A stretch of 64,000 bases of DNA from Algoriphagus aquaeductus (GCF_003253485.1 NZ_QKTX01000002.1:186001-250000); one strand, 5' to 3'; shown: positions 26,237 to 36,012, counted from the first letter of the stretch. Made by a program: numbers and translations. Notes: a model not told the origin generated them from the sequence alone.

Positions 26237-26262
26237 AAAAAGCCCTTTTGCAAGGGCTTTTT
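26237..26262. terminator. Bidirectional hairpin between tRNA-Leu and tRNA-Gly
   Basis: AAAAAGCCCTT (26237-26247), loop TTGC, AAGGGCTTTTT (26252-26262). It can act after tRNA-Gly on the minus strand. Confidence 0.8.
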
Positions 26263-26264
26263 TG

Positions 26265-26337
<73 letters not shown>

Positions 26338-26379
26338 ATTAAAATTGGCAATGACCGTTGTCAAAGCGAATTGTGGATG

Positions 26380-26409
26380 CAAAGGTAAGGCGGTAAAATA
26401 TTTTTGCAA
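26380..26409 (-). promoter_or_regulatory. Bacteroidota-type promoter of tRNA-Gly(GCC)
   Basis: On the minus strand a TTG element (plus 26407-26409) is followed about 19 bp later by TACCTTTG (plus 26380-26387), matching the TTTG and TAnnTTTG pattern recognised by the primary sigma factor of this phylum. It ends 42 bp before the tRNA. Confidence 0.65.
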
Positions 26410-26466
26410 GACGTCTGGCAAGAATTTTTTCGAGCTTTTACTTATTTTTTTCTTTCCTCCTGATTT

Positions 26467-27264
26467 TCAGAAGTCATAGGAAGCCAAAATTTTCACCATT
26501 TCACCCACATTTCTTGCTCCCAGCTTTCGAAGAATATTCTTTCGGTGGGTTCCAACCGTATTTATTGAAATATTTAAAATTTCAGAGATCTCTTTGGACT
26601 CTTTTCCTTGAAGGATCAAATCAACAATTTCTCTCTCTTTTCCGGTTAGATTGACTTCCTTATCTGTCGGTGAGTTTTTACTTACAAATATTTTCGTTCC
26701 ATCATCTTTTGTGAAAGAATAGTTCCAGTCATATCCCTTCTGTTTGGGGGGAGTGAATAGCTGAATGATGATGTGCAGGTCCATGATAAAATTACCTGCA
26801 GAATCAATCACATATGGTCTTACTTTGGCAGTAACCCAGGTTATTTCTTCAGTTTTTCGGTGTACCCACCGAGTAGTATATGAAAATTGGAAGGTATGCC
26901 TTTCTGAAATGGTCAAGGAATGGAAGGCCTCAAAGACAATCTTCTGAAAATTAAACAACTCCGGACGGTCATCAGGATGAATCATCGCAAAAGATGTCTC
27001 CATCCCTTTGTTTCGGAACATCGATGCAGGATAACCCGAAAGTTTTTCCACATTTCCTGCAAAAAATGCCAAATTCAAATTACGGTAATCAAAGCAGGCA
27101 ATGAGAAGCTCCTCTTGCATACCGATTGTATTGCTTAGAGCCAATAAATCCTCTTTAAGCTTTTGTTCATCAATTTCACCCTGAAACTCCTGCTCCTTCC
27201 AATTTTTAAAGAACTTGGTATACCTATCCTGCTTTTTAAGGTCTTTTAGCAATACCTTATCCAT
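26467..27264 (-). CDS. PAS-LuxR transcriptional regulator
   Basis: 265 aa. The N-terminal region up to about 175 is PAS-like: YRNLNLAFFAGNVEKLSGYPAS, FAMIHPDDRPELF and the WVTAKVRPYVIDSAGNF segment (read separately). The C-terminal helix-turn-helix is LTGKEREIVDLILQGKESKEIS with ILNISINTVGTHRKNILRKL, typical of LuxR/NarL. No receiver domain is present, so it likely senses a ligand directly. Transcribed alone; regulated genes are unknown. Confidence 0.88.
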   Translation of the reverse strand: MDKVLLKDLKKQDRYTKFFKNWKEQEFQGEIDEQKLKEDLLALSNTIGMQEELLIACFDYRNLNLAFFAGNVEKLSGYPASMFRNKGMETSFAMIHPDDRPELFNFQKIVFEAFHSLTISERHTFQFSYTTRWVHRKTEEITWVTAKVRPYVIDSAGNFIMDLHIIIQLFTPPKQKGYDWNYSFTKDDGTKIFVSKNSPTDKEVNLTGKEREIVDLILQGKESKEISEILNISINTVGTHRKNILRKLGARNVGEMVKILASYDF

Positions 27265-27325
27265 AGAAAAGTGTCATTTGTGTTAAGTATTAGTTACTTC
27301 AAGTTATAAATAAAAAAGAGAATAT

Positions 27326-29929
27326 TTACTCCATTTTCTTTTTGATCTCATGCAGTTTCAATAAAGCCTCAATTGGTGAAATCGTATTGATATCAAGTTC
27401 ATCAATAAGCTTCTTAGCTTCAGTCAGTTTTGGATCCATTTCAAAAAGACTCAATTGGAAATTGTTCTTGGGTACGGTTTTGAAAGTTTCCTTTTTTTCT
27501 TTCAGTGCTTTGTCTTTTTCAAGATGACTCATGATTTCAGCCGCCCTCAAAACTACCGGATTGGGCATTCCTGCCATTTGAGCCACATGAATACCAAAGC
27601 TGTGCTCACTTCCGCCCTCTTTCAATTTCCTCATAAAAATGACTTTATTCCCCACTTCTTTGACCGCTACATTGAAGTTTTTGATCCTAGGAAAGTCACT
27701 TGCTAATTGATTCAACTCATGATAATGGGTGGCGAAGAGCGTTTTGGCCTTAAAGTTTGGATGGCTGTGGAGAAATTCGACAATGGACCATGCGATGGAA
27801 ATCCCGTCATAAGTAGAAGTGCCACGGCCAATCTCATCCATCAACACCAAGCTTCGATCGGAGAGATTATTAAGGATACTTGCAGTCTCAGTCATTTCCA
27901 CCATAAAGGTAGATTCCCCCTTGGAAAGGTTATCGGAAGCACCGACCCGGGTGAAAACCTTGTCGATGATTCCCACTCTGGCAAATGAAGCCGGAACAAA
28001 GCTACCCATCTGTGCCATCAGTACAATAAGAGCCGTTTGTCTCAATAAAGCTGATTTACCGGCCATATTGGGACCTGTAATAATCATGATCTGCTGACTG
28101 TCATGATCGAGATAAATGTCATTAGGGACGTAATGCTCTCCCATGGGAAGTTGCTTTTCGATCACCGGATGACGCCCATCCTTGATCTCTAGGGTCTCGG
28201 TATCGGAGATCTTGGGTCGGTTATACCCGTTGCTTAGAGCCACTTTTGCAAAAGAGAGCAAGGCATCCAAAGTGCCCAAAACTCTTGCATTTTGCTGGAT
28301 TTGGGTGATGTATTGCGCGGCCTCCTGAACCAATTCTTGGAAATACCTCTGCTCCAAAGCAATCATCCGCTCTTCGGCATTGAGGATTTTCTCTTCATAT
28401 TCTTTGAGCTCGGGAGTGATGTAGCGCTCTGCGTTGACCAAAGTCTGCTTTCTGATCCACTCCGCAGGGACTTTATCCTTGTGAGCATGGGTCACTTCAA
28501 GATAATAGCCGAAGACCTTATTATAGGAGATTTTAAGGGAGGAAATCCCCGTATTCTGAACCTCACGCTGCTGGATTTGAACCAGAAAATCCTTGCCTTT
28601 ATTTGCCAACCCTCTGTATTCATCGAGCTCAGTATCAACCCCATCTTTAATCACTCCTCCCTGATGCACTAACATCGGCGCATCTTCCTGAAGCTCCCGT
28701 TCAATTTTTTCCAGCAAAAATTCACAGGGATGAATCTGATCTGAAAGCCGTTTCAGCGTTGGATTGGACTGATTTTTCAGCAATTCCTTGATCGGGAGCG
28801 TGGATTTCAGTGCCCGCTTGATCTGATTCATTTCCCGGGGATTAGCTCTGCCGACCACAACTTTGGAAATCAATCGCTCCAAGTCACCGATATGACGGAG
28901 CGGGCTCAAAATTTCCTCAATGAATGAGGAATTTTGATAAAAAAAGTCCACCACATTCAGTCGTTCCTCGATGGGCTGCTTTTCCTTCAGGGGAAGTACC
29001 ATCCACTTTTTCATCATTCGGGAACCCATCGGAGTGACGGTCTGATCAAGGATTTGGATCAAGGGAACTCCTCCTTCATGTTGAGGATAGACTAGCTCGA
29101 GATTGCGTATGGTAAATTTGTCGAGCCACACATATTTTTCTTCTGCAATTCTGGAAATCGAAGATATATGCTGTACCTCGCGGTGTTCGGTCTCTTCGAG
29201 GTAGTAAAGGATTGCCCCGGCAGCAATGATTCCGGACTCCAATTCCTCAATACCAAATCCTTTCAAATTGGCCGTTCCGAAATGGGTTTTGAGTTTTTCG
29301 TAGGTAAAATCAAACTGATACACCCAATCTTCACAGTGAAAGGTAATGAAATCATTCTTGATCAGTTCGGCAGCCGTTTTCTTGGCAGCTTTGGAGAAAA
29401 TAAGTTCAGAAGGGGCAAAACTTTGTAATAGCTTTTCGAGGTAGGCCGCATTTCCCTCCGCACACATAAATTCCCCCGTGGACACATCCAAGAAAGCGAT
29501 TCCGTGCTTTTCCTTTCCAAAATGAATCGAGGCGAGGTAGTTGTTTTTCCGGGTATCGAGTACCTGATCATTGTAGGAAAGACCCGGTGTAACCAGTTCG
29601 GTAACTCCTCTTTTGACAATTCCTTTGACCATTTTGGGGTCCTCGAGTTGATCACAAATGGCCACACGATTTCCGGCGCGGACAAGCTTAGGGAGATAAT
29701 TATCCAGGGAATGATGGGGAAAACCGGCCAATTCTATATGTGAGGCGGCCCCATTGGCCCTTTTGGTAAGGACAATATCCAACACTCTGCTCGCAACTAC
29801 GGCATCCTCACCAAACGTCTCATAAAAATCACCTACCCGAAAAAGCAACAAGGCGCCCGGATGCTTGGCCTTGATGGCGTTGTACTGCTTCATCAGAGGG
29901 GTTTCTTGTCCGTCTTTGGATTTGCTCAT
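27326..29929 (-). CDS. mutS: DNA mismatch repair protein MutS
   Basis: 867 aa, full length. The mismatch-binding Phe-x-Glu motif is FYE at 35-37 in [10 protein letters not shown]. The ATPase domain has Walker [14 protein letters not shown], Walker [15 protein letters not shown], and the signature LFATHYHEL. The C-terminal tail ends [21 protein letters not shown]. It recognises mispairs and starts methyl-independent mismatch repair in this phylum. Divergently transcribed from the RNA methyltransferase gene with an 80-bp gap that must hold both promoters. Confidence 0.97.
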   Translation of the reverse strand: MSKSKDGQETPLMKQYNAIKAKHPGALLLFRVGDFYETFGEDAVVASRVLDIVLTKRANGAASHIELAGFPHHSLDNYLPKLVRAGNRVAICDQLEDPKMVKGIVKRGVTELVTPGLSYNDQVLDTRKNNYLASIHFGKEKHGIAFLDVSTGEFMCAEGNAAYLEKLLQSFAPSELIFSKAAKKTAAELIKNDFITFHCEDWVYQFDFTYEKLKTHFGTANLKGFGIEELESGIIAAGAILYYLEETEHREVQHISSISRIAEEKYVWLDKFTIRNLELVYPQHEGGVPLIQILDQTVTPMGSRMMKKWMVLPLKEKQPIEERLNVVDFFYQNSSFIEEILSPLRHIGDLERLISKVVVGRANPREMNQIKRALKSTLPIKELLKNQSNPTLKRLSDQIHPCEFLLEKIERELQEDAPMLVHQGGVIKDGVDTELDEYRGLANKGKDFLVQIQQREVQNTGISSLKISYNKVFGYYLEVTHAHKDKVPAEWIRKQTLVNAERYITPELKEYEEKILNAEERMIALEQRYFQELVQEAAQYITQIQQNARVLGTLDALLSFAKVALSNGYNRPKISDTETLEIKDGRHPVIEKQLPMGEHYVPNDIYLDHDSQQIMIITGPNMAGKSALLRQTALIVLMAQMGSFVPASFARVGIIDKVFTRVGASDNLSKGESTFMVEMTETASILNNLSDRSLVLMDEIGRGTSTYDGISIAWSIVEFLHSHPNFKAKTLFATHYHELNQLASDFPRIKNFNVAVKEVGNKVIFMRKLKEGGSEHSFGIHVAQMAGMPNPVVLRAAEIMSHLEKDKALKEKKETFKTVPKNNFQLSLFEMDPKLTEAKKLIDELDINTISPIEALLKLHEIKKKME

Positions 29930-30008
29930 GGGTAAAATGGAATTGTCGTACTTTTGGAATCAGGAATAAGGCCTGAAAATAGCCGATTAGGGTAGGAGAT
30001 CAAAAAAG

Positions 30009-30542
30009 ATGAAGAAATTAAGCATGGACGAACTTGACAGAATGTCTGTTGAGGAATTTAAAAAAACCGAAAAATCCCCGATTGTTCTTGTGCTGGACAA
30101 TGTTCGGAGCTTGAACAACGTTGGTTCGGCTTTTAGGACATCAGATGCCTTCAAGATCGAGAAAATCTACCTCTGTGGCATCACCGGCACTCCTCCCCAC
30201 CGGGATATACAAAAGACAGCTCTCGGTGCCACGGAATCCGTAGAGTGGGAATATTGCCTCAATACGTTGGAAGCCATAGAAAAACTAAAGGCTGATGAAT
30301 ATCAGATCTGCGCTTTAGAACAGGTAGACCGATCTATCATGCTCCATGATTTTGCTCCAGAAAAAGGGAAGAAATATGCTTTGGTATTCGGAAATGAAGT
30401 TTTTGGCGTGGAAGAAGAAGTCCTCCAAAACTGCGATACCGTCCTGGAAATCCCGCAGCTAGGCACGAAACATTCGCTGAATATTTCTGTCAGTCTGGGA
30501 ATCGCCGTGTGGGACTTGATGGTGAAACTGGAAGGATTTTAA
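30009..30542 (+). CDS. TrmH/SpoU-family RNA 2'-O-methyltransferase
   Basis: 177 aa, single SPOUT domain without an N-terminal RNA-binding extension. Motif 1 is LDNVRSLNNVGSAFRTSDAF, motif 2 LVFGNEVFGVEEEVL, and motif 3 EIPQLGTKHSLNISVSLGIA (each 20 residues or fewer); together they form the trefoil knot that binds S-adenosylmethionine. It probably methylates a tRNA or rRNA ribose; the exact target cannot be read from sequence. The stop codon lies only 4 bp before an octamer repeat array. Confidence 0.9.
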   Translation: MKKLSMDELDRMSVEEFKKTEKSPIVLVLDNVRSLNNVGSAFRTSDAFKIEKIYLCGITGTPPHRDIQKTALGATESVEWEYCLNTLEAIEKLKADEYQICALEQVDRSIMLHDFAPEKGKKYALVFGNEVFGVEEEVLQNCDTVLEIPQLGTKHSLNISVSLGIAVWDLMVKLEGF

Positions 30543-30546
30543 TTAC

Positions 30547-30562
30547 CACAGATGCACAGATA
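30547..30562. repeat. Left octamer array of the GxxExxY unit
   Basis: CACAGATG (30547) and CACAGATA (30555), in 8-bp phase. The reverse-complement pair ATCTGTGA/ATCTGTGG is at 31162-31177. Confidence 0.65.
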
Positions 30563-30583
30563 ATTTTTAAAAGTCTGATTAAA

Positions 30584-30958
30584 CTACAACGTTATCCTTT
30601 TAAATGTCAGCTTTGGCTCTCCAAAATTCACGATAAGAGCCACCTGATTTTTGGAAACCTTCAAATAATTGATGGCTTGAGCTACGTGTTCATCATGTAT
30701 TCCATTCACGCCTTTCACCTCCAAAATAATTTTTTCAAAGAAGATAAAGTCAGCAAAAAACCGATGGGGTAATTGGATCCCTTTATAATTCACTGGGTAC
30801 TCTTTTTCTCTTTCATATGGAATTTAGTTTCTCTTGAATTCAAATTCTAGTGCATCCTTGTAAACAATCTCTAAAAATCCATGACCCAAATTATTATGAA
30901 CTTCCATACAGAGTCCCACTATCTTATAGGTTTCTATTTTAAAAGGAAAATTTTCCAT
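30584..30958 (-). pseudogene. GxxExxY-family protein gene with in-frame stop
   Basis: The frame from ATG 30958 encodes MENFPFKIETYKIVGLCMEV, then HNNLGHGFLEIVYKDALEFE (the GxxExxY signature GFLEIVY at about 27-33), then hits TAA at codon 45 (plus 30824-30826). After the stop the same frame continues IPYEREKEYPVNYKGIQLPH, then FFADFIFFEKIILEVKGVN and LKVSKNQVALIVNFG, a complete family C-terminus to 30584. A single base change in one codon (probably for Asn or Lys) breaks an otherwise intact 124-residue gene. The family resembles PD-(D/E)XK nucleases; its function is not established. The gene lies between inverted octamer arrays. Confidence 0.85.
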
Positions 30959-31161
30959 AAAAATCTGTTATTGTGATATTTATAAAAAAGTAAGGTACTA
31001 AAATCAAGCAAAAATTCCGAAGTACGACTAATCAATTATTTGCTATTCATGGCATCTCATTTTCTGCAACTGGAATTTAAATGCACTTAAATACAATTTT
31101 TAAAAAGCGGTATCTCTATCACTTGGAAGAATCTGATTTCAAAAGAAATTTTTACATAAAA

Positions 31162-31177
31162 ATCTGTGAATCTGTGG
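31162..31177. repeat. Right octamer array of the GxxExxY unit
   Basis: ATCTGTGA (31162) and ATCTGTGG (31170), in 8-bp phase, inverted relative to 30547-30562. The 200 bp between the pseudogene start and this array are AT-rich without an ORF; a lone ATCTGTTATTGTG near 30964 may be a decayed word. Confidence 0.65.
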
Positions 31178-31213
31178 CTTTTTAAAAAATAAAACCGTGG
31201 CTTCTCTGCTTTA

Positions 31214-31672
31214 TCAATAACCTAAATCCGCCAGTTTCACGTGTGTCTTAATTAAATTGGAACTGGCTTTGGCTACGATTTTACCAGTTTCTTTTCGGAT
31301 AATAGCTTCCCAATGATTCAAATTGGATCCCGAGCGAACTAACTTTGCTGTGACTTCGAGCTTTTCGCCGATCTGAGCAGCAGAGAGGAAATCCACATTC
31401 AGATTGATACTGGTCATCAGATACTCCGAACCAGCCACAAAATTCCCCATACCGATCACATCGTCCAGCATCAGCGAAGCAATACCACCATGGAGAATTC
31501 TCCCGGGATTACACATCTCAGGACGCACGGTGTATTGAACCTTGATATGATGATGATCCACCTCCAAAAGAATTCCGCTAAGCCAGTTGCCGGCAGCTGA
31601 GGGAGTATGATTGAGTGTTTTTCCGATTTGAGATTTAAAAAATTCAAGTTGAGGGGTAGCTGATTTTTCCAC
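31214..31672 (-). CDS. PaaI-type hotdog thioesterase
   Basis: 152 aa starting at GTG (31672), which overlaps the stop of the upstream gene (TAGTG). The hotdog-fold signature NPGRILHGGIASLMLDDVIG (about 55-74) contains the HGG motif and the catalytic Asp. These enzymes hydrolyse acyl-CoA thioesters, often aryl or medium-chain. It ends a run of four minus-strand genes. Confidence 0.85.
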   Translation of the reverse strand: MEKSATPQLEFFKSQIGKTLNHTPSAAGNWLSGILLEVDHHHIKVQYTVRPEMCNPGRILHGGIASLMLDDVIGMGNFVAGSEYLMTSINLNVDFLSAAQIGEKLEVTAKLVRSGSNLNHWEAIIRKETGKIVAKASSNLIKTHVKLADLGY

Positions 31673-32259
31673 TAGTTATCGGATTGATTAAGTAGCCGAA
31701 AATAGTCCTCCATGACGGTTTTCAAAACGTCTTTTTCTTTTTCATCTGACCACAAGGGAAATCTCTTGCCAGAAATTGCTAGTTCAAATTCATAACTTGC
31801 TTCAATCCAGGGCTTTATTTTATACACCAAATCCAGGTGATCTTGATTATTTCCATTTGAAAACTCCACCGAATCAATAATATCAGTCGATTTCGCAAAG
31901 ATTTTTACCGGATAATCCGAATTCAACAATTCAAAATAGACATATGCCTCGTCTTTGATCGGGTTGTGGATAATGAGAGGAAAGAATGTCGGGTTTTCCT
32001 CCTCCACTTTTCTTTTTCCATGACGAAAAAGCGTCATACCTGCATCTTTCCTCAGCTCTCGATCGTAGGATAAGCCTCGAACATTCAAAAAATACAAACG
32101 ATCTGCGTCAGCTACCCGAAAGGTTCGATTTTGTCCCGTGTTATCAGCTCGATAGGAGTTGAAAAAGGAAAAAACCAACACTAATCCCAAAGAGGAGAAA
32201 ATGAAGATTTTCAAAATTTTGATCAGCTCAGGAGTGAGTACCGGATCTCTCGCAGGCAT
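31672..32259 (-). CDS. Single-pass membrane protein, family not recognised
   Basis: 195 aa. One N-terminal membrane helix (IFIFSSLGLVLVFSFF, about 18-33) precedes a 160-residue soluble domain that should face the periplasm. The domain has alternating hydrophobic strands (FRVADADRLYFLNVRGL, YVYFELLNSDYPVKIFAK) and no cysteines or obvious catalytic motif. The stop overlaps the thioesterase start by one base, so the two are translationally coupled. Function cannot be assigned. Confidence 0.75.
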   Translation of the reverse strand: MPARDPVLTPELIKILKIFIFSSLGLVLVFSFFNSYRADNTGQNRTFRVADADRLYFLNVRGLSYDRELRKDAGMTLFRHGKRKVEEENPTFFPLIIHNPIKDEAYVYFELLNSDYPVKIFAKSTDIIDSVEFSNGNNQDHLDLVYKIKPWIEASYEFELAISGKRFPLWSDEKEKDVLKTVMEDYFRLLNQSDN

Positions 32260-32311
32260 GGCAATGGATTTAGCTGTATAACCGGGAAGAAAGAGAGAGG
32301 TTTTTGGAAGC

Positions 32312-33070
32312 TTACCTCACATAAGATCCTGCGTTCATATCAATAGAGGTTCCCGTAGCATGATCCGCCAAGCCCGAGCAGAGTAACGTGACCATCGGAG
32401 CGATGTCCTCAGGCAGGGTCAGTTCTTTCAGCGCAATGTCTTTGAGTGCAAAGTCTTCCCCATATTCAGCCAAAATATCGTTGGCCATGTCTGTTCGCGT
32501 AAACCCAGGAGCAATCAGGAAAGCTTTGATTCCGATTTTCCCATAATGCCTTGCTATCGAGCGGGTTAAGCTCACTAATGCGCCTTTGGAAGCGGCGTAT
32601 GCCAAATAATCCGGAGTGTCTCCCCGAAAAGCCGCTCTGGAAGAAATCATCACAATTCGGCCATTTTCCTGGGGCTTTGCCTGATCGATAAATTCCTTGC
32701 TGAGAATCCCGACAGCGGTAGCATTGACCGCCATGACTTTTTCCCAGATTTGGAGCCATTCTCCGGTGGGCAAGGTATCCGGTGCCATGGGGGAGATGCC
32801 GGCATTATTGACCAAAGCAGTCAATGGCCCGTATTTTCCCACCAAGCGGGGAATGAAACCCACCACTTCAGCAGATTGGGAAAGGTCACAAGCCTCGATA
32901 TGTGCTGGATTATTGAGTTGGCTTAGAAGAGTTTCTGCCTCAGATTTATTGGAATTGTAATGGATGATGACCTCGGCACCTGAATCCGAAAGCTGTCTTG
33001 CGATGGCTCTGCCGATTCCACGTGATGCTCCAGTGACGAGAATTCGTTGATTTTTCAGGGAAATATTCAT
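32312..33070 (-). CDS. SDR-family 3-oxoacyl-ACP reductase-like protein
   Basis: 252 aa. Classical short-chain dehydrogenase: TGASRGIGRA (about 12, NADP-binding), NNAGISP (about 88), catalytic Ser in MISSRAAFRG and YxxxK in YAASKGALVS. The C-terminal DMNAGSYVR replaces the usual dVdGG. The order of motifs fits FabG, but a dedicated fabG may exist elsewhere, so the substrate is open. Confidence 0.88.
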   Translation of the reverse strand: MNISLKNQRILVTGASRGIGRAIARQLSDSGAEVIIHYNSNKSEAETLLSQLNNPAHIEACDLSQSAEVVGFIPRLVGKYGPLTALVNNAGISPMAPDTLPTGEWLQIWEKVMAVNATAVGILSKEFIDQAKPQENGRIVMISSRAAFRGDTPDYLAYAASKGALVSLTRSIARHYGKIGIKAFLIAPGFTRTDMANDILAEYGEDFALKDIALKELTLPEDIAPMVTLLCSGLADHATGTSIDMNAGSYVR

Positions 33071-33083
33071 GGTTTATCAAAAC

Positions 33084-33623
33084 TCATCGGTCAAAATTTC
33101 TCAATGCCAGATGCTGTACATGGGCAAGGTGATGGGTAGAATGCCAGGCGTACATCAACGTAACCTCATCTAAAGATTGGGAGCGCTGTTTTTCTGGATG
33201 AAAAAAAGTCTTCTGAAAATCTCCCGGTTTCATTGCCTCCAAAATAGTTACCCACTTGAGATGGATTGCCTTGATTATAGCCAAAGAAGGTTCAATTGGC
33301 AATTTAGAATCCGGAAGCTTTGCCCATTCGGCTTCTTCGTAAGGTTTAATAGTTGGGTTATCTTCCGTCAAGGCAAGTTTGAAGCGAATAAATGCATTCA
33401 TATGACTGTCTGCACAATGATGGATCAATTGTCGTACGGTCCAGCCTCCCGGGCGATAAGGGGTATCGAGCTGCTCCGGAGAAAACGAACTAACCGCAGT
33501 AAAAATCAGACTAGGAAAACTCCTTAGCGTCTGAATGGCATTTCCAATCGATACGGAATCGATGGTTTCAGGGAGATTAAATTTTCCGACAGGATATTTG
33601 AGAAATTCGATGTCTATGCTCAT
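33084..33623 (-). CDS. DinB/YfiT-type metal-dependent protein (BstA-like)
   Basis: 179 aa four-helix DinB fold. The three putative metal-binding His are in LIHHCADSHMN (about 67-75) and MYAWHSTHHLAHVQHL (about 159-170). The N-terminal YPVGKFNLPETIDS matches the YfiT branch, which includes bacillithiol S-transferases in Firmicutes. Bacteroidota members are also thought to act on thiols, which is inference. It lies 13 bp upstream of the SDR gene and 9 bp downstream of comF. Confidence 0.82.
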   Translation of the reverse strand: MSIDIEFLKYPVGKFNLPETIDSVSIGNAIQTLRSFPSLIFTAVSSFSPEQLDTPYRPGGWTVRQLIHHCADSHMNAFIRFKLALTEDNPTIKPYEEAEWAKLPDSKLPIEPSLAIIKAIHLKWVTILEAMKPGDFQKTFFHPEKQRSQSLDEVTLMYAWHSTHHLAHVQHLALRNFDR

Positions 33624-33632
33624 GGTCTTGGA

Positions 33633-34328
33633 TTATTGTCCACCTGCAGCGATGGTAGCCAAATCTACATGTTTTGCCCCATAGGCCAAAAGGACATTTG
33701 CACAGGCACAAAGTGTGGCTCCAGTGGTAATCACATCATCCACCACGAGAATACGCAGTCCGCTGACATTCTCCGATTCTTTTAAATCAAATACCTCATC
33801 CACATTTTCCAATCGCTGAAGTCTCGATTTTTTGGTCTGGGTCTCAGTGAATTTTTTCCGCTCCAGCAGTTCTTTGGCGGGAATTTTCAAAGATTGAGAA
33901 AGGCCATAGGCAAACCTTTCACTTTGATTATATCCTCTTCTCTTTTGCTTCAAAGGATGTAACGGTACGGGAATGATGATATCCCATTCTCCTTCGTATC
34001 CATTTTGAGCTAGCGTGATTCCATATAGCCTTCCCATTTCCTCTCCGATCTCTGGCTTATTCCGATATTTCAGCAAATGAAGGAGTTTTTGGCTTTTTCC
34101 TTTTTTAGTAAACCGGATAAAAGCCATGGCCCGATTTACCGGCATCAATCCTTGAAGTTTGGCGGTCAACTCATTGTCAAAAGCACGAAGGTGAAAATTG
34201 GCCCTCGGAAGTGTACCTTGACAAATTGTACAGAGGCATGGTTCGAAATCAAAGAGGCTTTTGCCGCAAAGAGGACAATTGCGGGGGAAGATCAGGTCCA
34301 AAAAATCTTTCCAGAAAAATAAACGCAT
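33633..34328 (-). CDS. ComF family phosphoribosyltransferase-like protein
   Basis: 231 aa. An N-terminal zinc-ribbon-like part has CPLCG (about 18) and CLCTIC (about 32). The PRTase domain shows PVPLHPLKQKRRGYNQSE (about 122-139) and the PRPP-binding loop ILVVDDVITTGATLCA (about 193-208). ComF takes part in DNA uptake during competence in some bacteria. It is the first gene of the minus-strand run comF-dinB-SDR. Confidence 0.9.
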   Translation of the reverse strand: MRLFFWKDFLDLIFPRNCPLCGKSLFDFEPCLCTICQGTLPRANFHLRAFDNELTAKLQGLMPVNRAMAFIRFTKKGKSQKLLHLLKYRNKPEIGEEMGRLYGITLAQNGYEGEWDIIIPVPLHPLKQKRRGYNQSERFAYGLSQSLKIPAKELLERKKFTETQTKKSRLQRLENVDEVFDLKESENVSGLRILVVDDVITTGATLCACANVLLAYGAKHVDLATIAAGGQ

Positions 34329-34409
34329 GGGTAAAAAGTGTTGTTGTACCTCCTTAGGGTAGAATAAGCCTTATATTTACCCTTTGGACTGAATTTAATT
34401 CTTAAGTTA

Positions 34410-34754
34410 ATGAATCTGATAGAGGAATTCAACGAGTACCGCGCCAAAATGAACGAGCGCATCCTGTCTGAGGACAACAAAGTGATCAAACGCTTTTTCA
34501 ATTTGGACACCAATACCTATGCAGAAGGGGAGTTGGACGTGAAAACCAAAGAAATGATCGGATTGGCCTGCTCCATGGTGCTAAGGTGTGATGATTGTAT
34601 CAAGTACCACTTGGGAAAATCATTTGAGGCTGGAGTTGGGAGAAAAGAAGTTTTCGAGGTCTTTTCCATTGCGATGATTATTGGAGGATCTATTGTCATC
34701 CCACATTTAAGAAGAGCCGTAGAATATTGGGAAGAACTTGAAAATCAAGGATAA
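34410..34754 (+). CDS. Carboxymuconolactone decarboxylase/AhpD-like protein
   Basis: 114 aa. The AhpD core is GLACSMVLRCDDCIKYHLGKS, read as ACSMVLRCDDCIKYHLGK (about 50-67), containing the CxxC redox pair and the following His. Such proteins serve as alkylhydroperoxidase partners. It is the first gene of the long plus-strand run and is divergent from comF. Confidence 0.88.
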   Translation: MNLIEEFNEYRAKMNERILSEDNKVIKRFFNLDTNTYAEGELDVKTKEMIGLACSMVLRCDDCIKYHLGKSFEAGVGRKEVFEVFSIAMIIGGSIVIPHLRRAVEYWEELENQG

Positions 34755-34759
34755 AGACT

Positions 34760-35119
34760 ATGTTTAAGCGGGATTTGGATCTTGAAAAACGTTGGTCAAA
34801 ACTACTGGACGGGCTCAAGGATACCATTGGTAAAAAACCCAATGATCTAAATGGCGTACTCTTCTTGATAGGTGTCCAAGAATTAGGTCAGGGAACGCGC
34901 ACCTTTTCCAAAGAGCAAAAACAGGACTTGATGCACATTGCCGTTTGTAAGGTCCTGAGCTATGCCGGATTTTACGAGTTAGACCACGTCGATCAAGAAG
35001 GCTGGCCACATTGGAGACTTGTGAAAGAATTGCCACATTTTGACTTGTTGGAACAAGAAAAATTGCTCAAACTCCAAGTCTTGGAATACTTCGAAAAAGA
35101 GTACCAAATTGAAATCTAA
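34760..35119 (+). CDS. Conserved hypothetical protein, 119 aa
   Basis: No family recognised. A soluble, mostly helical protein with the motifs NDLNGVLFLIGVQELGQG (about 28-45) and YAGFYELDHVDQEGWPHW (about 73-90). It begins 5 bp after the AhpD-like gene and is clearly co-transcribed. The WPHWR segment is distinctive and may help a profile search. The 90 bp after it include a 28-codon frame that I do not call. Confidence 0.75.
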   Translation: MFKRDLDLEKRWSKLLDGLKDTIGKKPNDLNGVLFLIGVQELGQGTRTFSKEQKQDLMHIAVCKVLSYAGFYELDHVDQEGWPHWRLVKELPHFDLLEQEKLLKLQVLEYFEKEYQIEI

Positions 35120-35210
35120 ATGAAATCGAGCATTCTACATATGCTGAAGGAACACAGAAAAATGATCCATGCGAGATTCCATCTGACCAATAAAAATCGA
35201 TTATAACCAC

Positions 35211-35972
35211 ATGAAGTTAATCTCATATAATGTCAATGGAATCCGCTCAGCCATGAACAAGGGTTTTGTGGATTGGCTAAAGGAAGAAAATCCAGATATC
35301 ATTGGATTACAGGAAATTAAAGCTCAAGAAAAGGATATTGATGCGAGCATTTTCCAAGATTTGGGATATGAATTGTATTGGTTTCCAGCCGTGAAGAAAG
35401 GTTACAGTGGTGTAGCTATTTTCACCAAGATCAAACCCAAAGCCGTGAAATATGGCATTGGGCTCAACAAATACGATGATGAAGGACGAATGATACAGGC
35501 CGATTTTGAAGGTTTCTCGTTTATCTCATCTTATTTTCCCTCTGGGACCACAGGAGATGTGCGTCAGGATTTCAAATATGAATTTCTGGATGACATCTAT
35601 GGATACATGCAAGACCTGAGAAAAGAAAACCCCACACTAATACTGAGTGGGGATTACAATATTTGCCACAAGCCAATAGACATCCACAATCCTGTCTCCA
35701 ATAAAAACTCTTCCGGTTTCCTACCCGAAGAACGGGCCTGGATGGACAAGTTTACCGAATCAGGATTTATTGACACATTCAGACATTTCAACCCAGAACC
35801 TCATCAATATACCTGGTGGAGTTTCAGGGCAAATTCAAGGGCGAAAAATCTGGGTTGGCGTATAGATTACCACATGGCAACCAAGGAATTGCAAAACAAA
35901 CTGAAAAGTGCAGTAATTTTGCCGAACATCAAACACTCGGATCACTGTCCGATTGTTTTGGAGATTGAGTAA
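35211..35972 (+). CDS. xth: Exodeoxyribonuclease III (AP endonuclease)
   Basis: 253 aa, standard length. Motifs of the exonuclease-endonuclease-phosphatase fold: ISYNVNGIRSAMNKG (Asn), IIGLQEIKA (catalytic Glu, about 36), SGDYNICH (Asp/Asn), TWWSFRANSRAKNLGWRIDY and HSDHCPIVLE (final Asp-His). It incises abasic sites and digests 3' ends in base-excision repair. Cytoplasmic. Confidence 0.95.
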   Translation: MKLISYNVNGIRSAMNKGFVDWLKEENPDIIGLQEIKAQEKDIDASIFQDLGYELYWFPAVKKGYSGVAIFTKIKPKAVKYGIGLNKYDDEGRMIQADFEGFSFISSYFPSGTTGDVRQDFKYEFLDDIYGYMQDLRKENPTLILSGDYNICHKPIDIHNPVSNKNSSGFLPEERAWMDKFTESGFIDTFRHFNPEPHQYTWWSFRANSRAKNLGWRIDYHMATKELQNKLKSAVILPNIKHSDHCPIVLEIE

Positions 35973-36012
35973 GAAAAAGACAATTAATTACACCTCATAG
36001 ATTATTTCTCTG

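Noticed and set aside
34329..34409. Replication origin in the comF-AhpD divergent gap
   Set aside because: The gene-strand switch is here, but no DnaA-box-like 9-mers are seen in the 81-bp gap.
35120..35206. 28-codon frame after the 119-aa hypothetical gene
   Set aside because: No ribosome-binding signal, no similarity pattern that I recognise, and such short frames are expected by chance.
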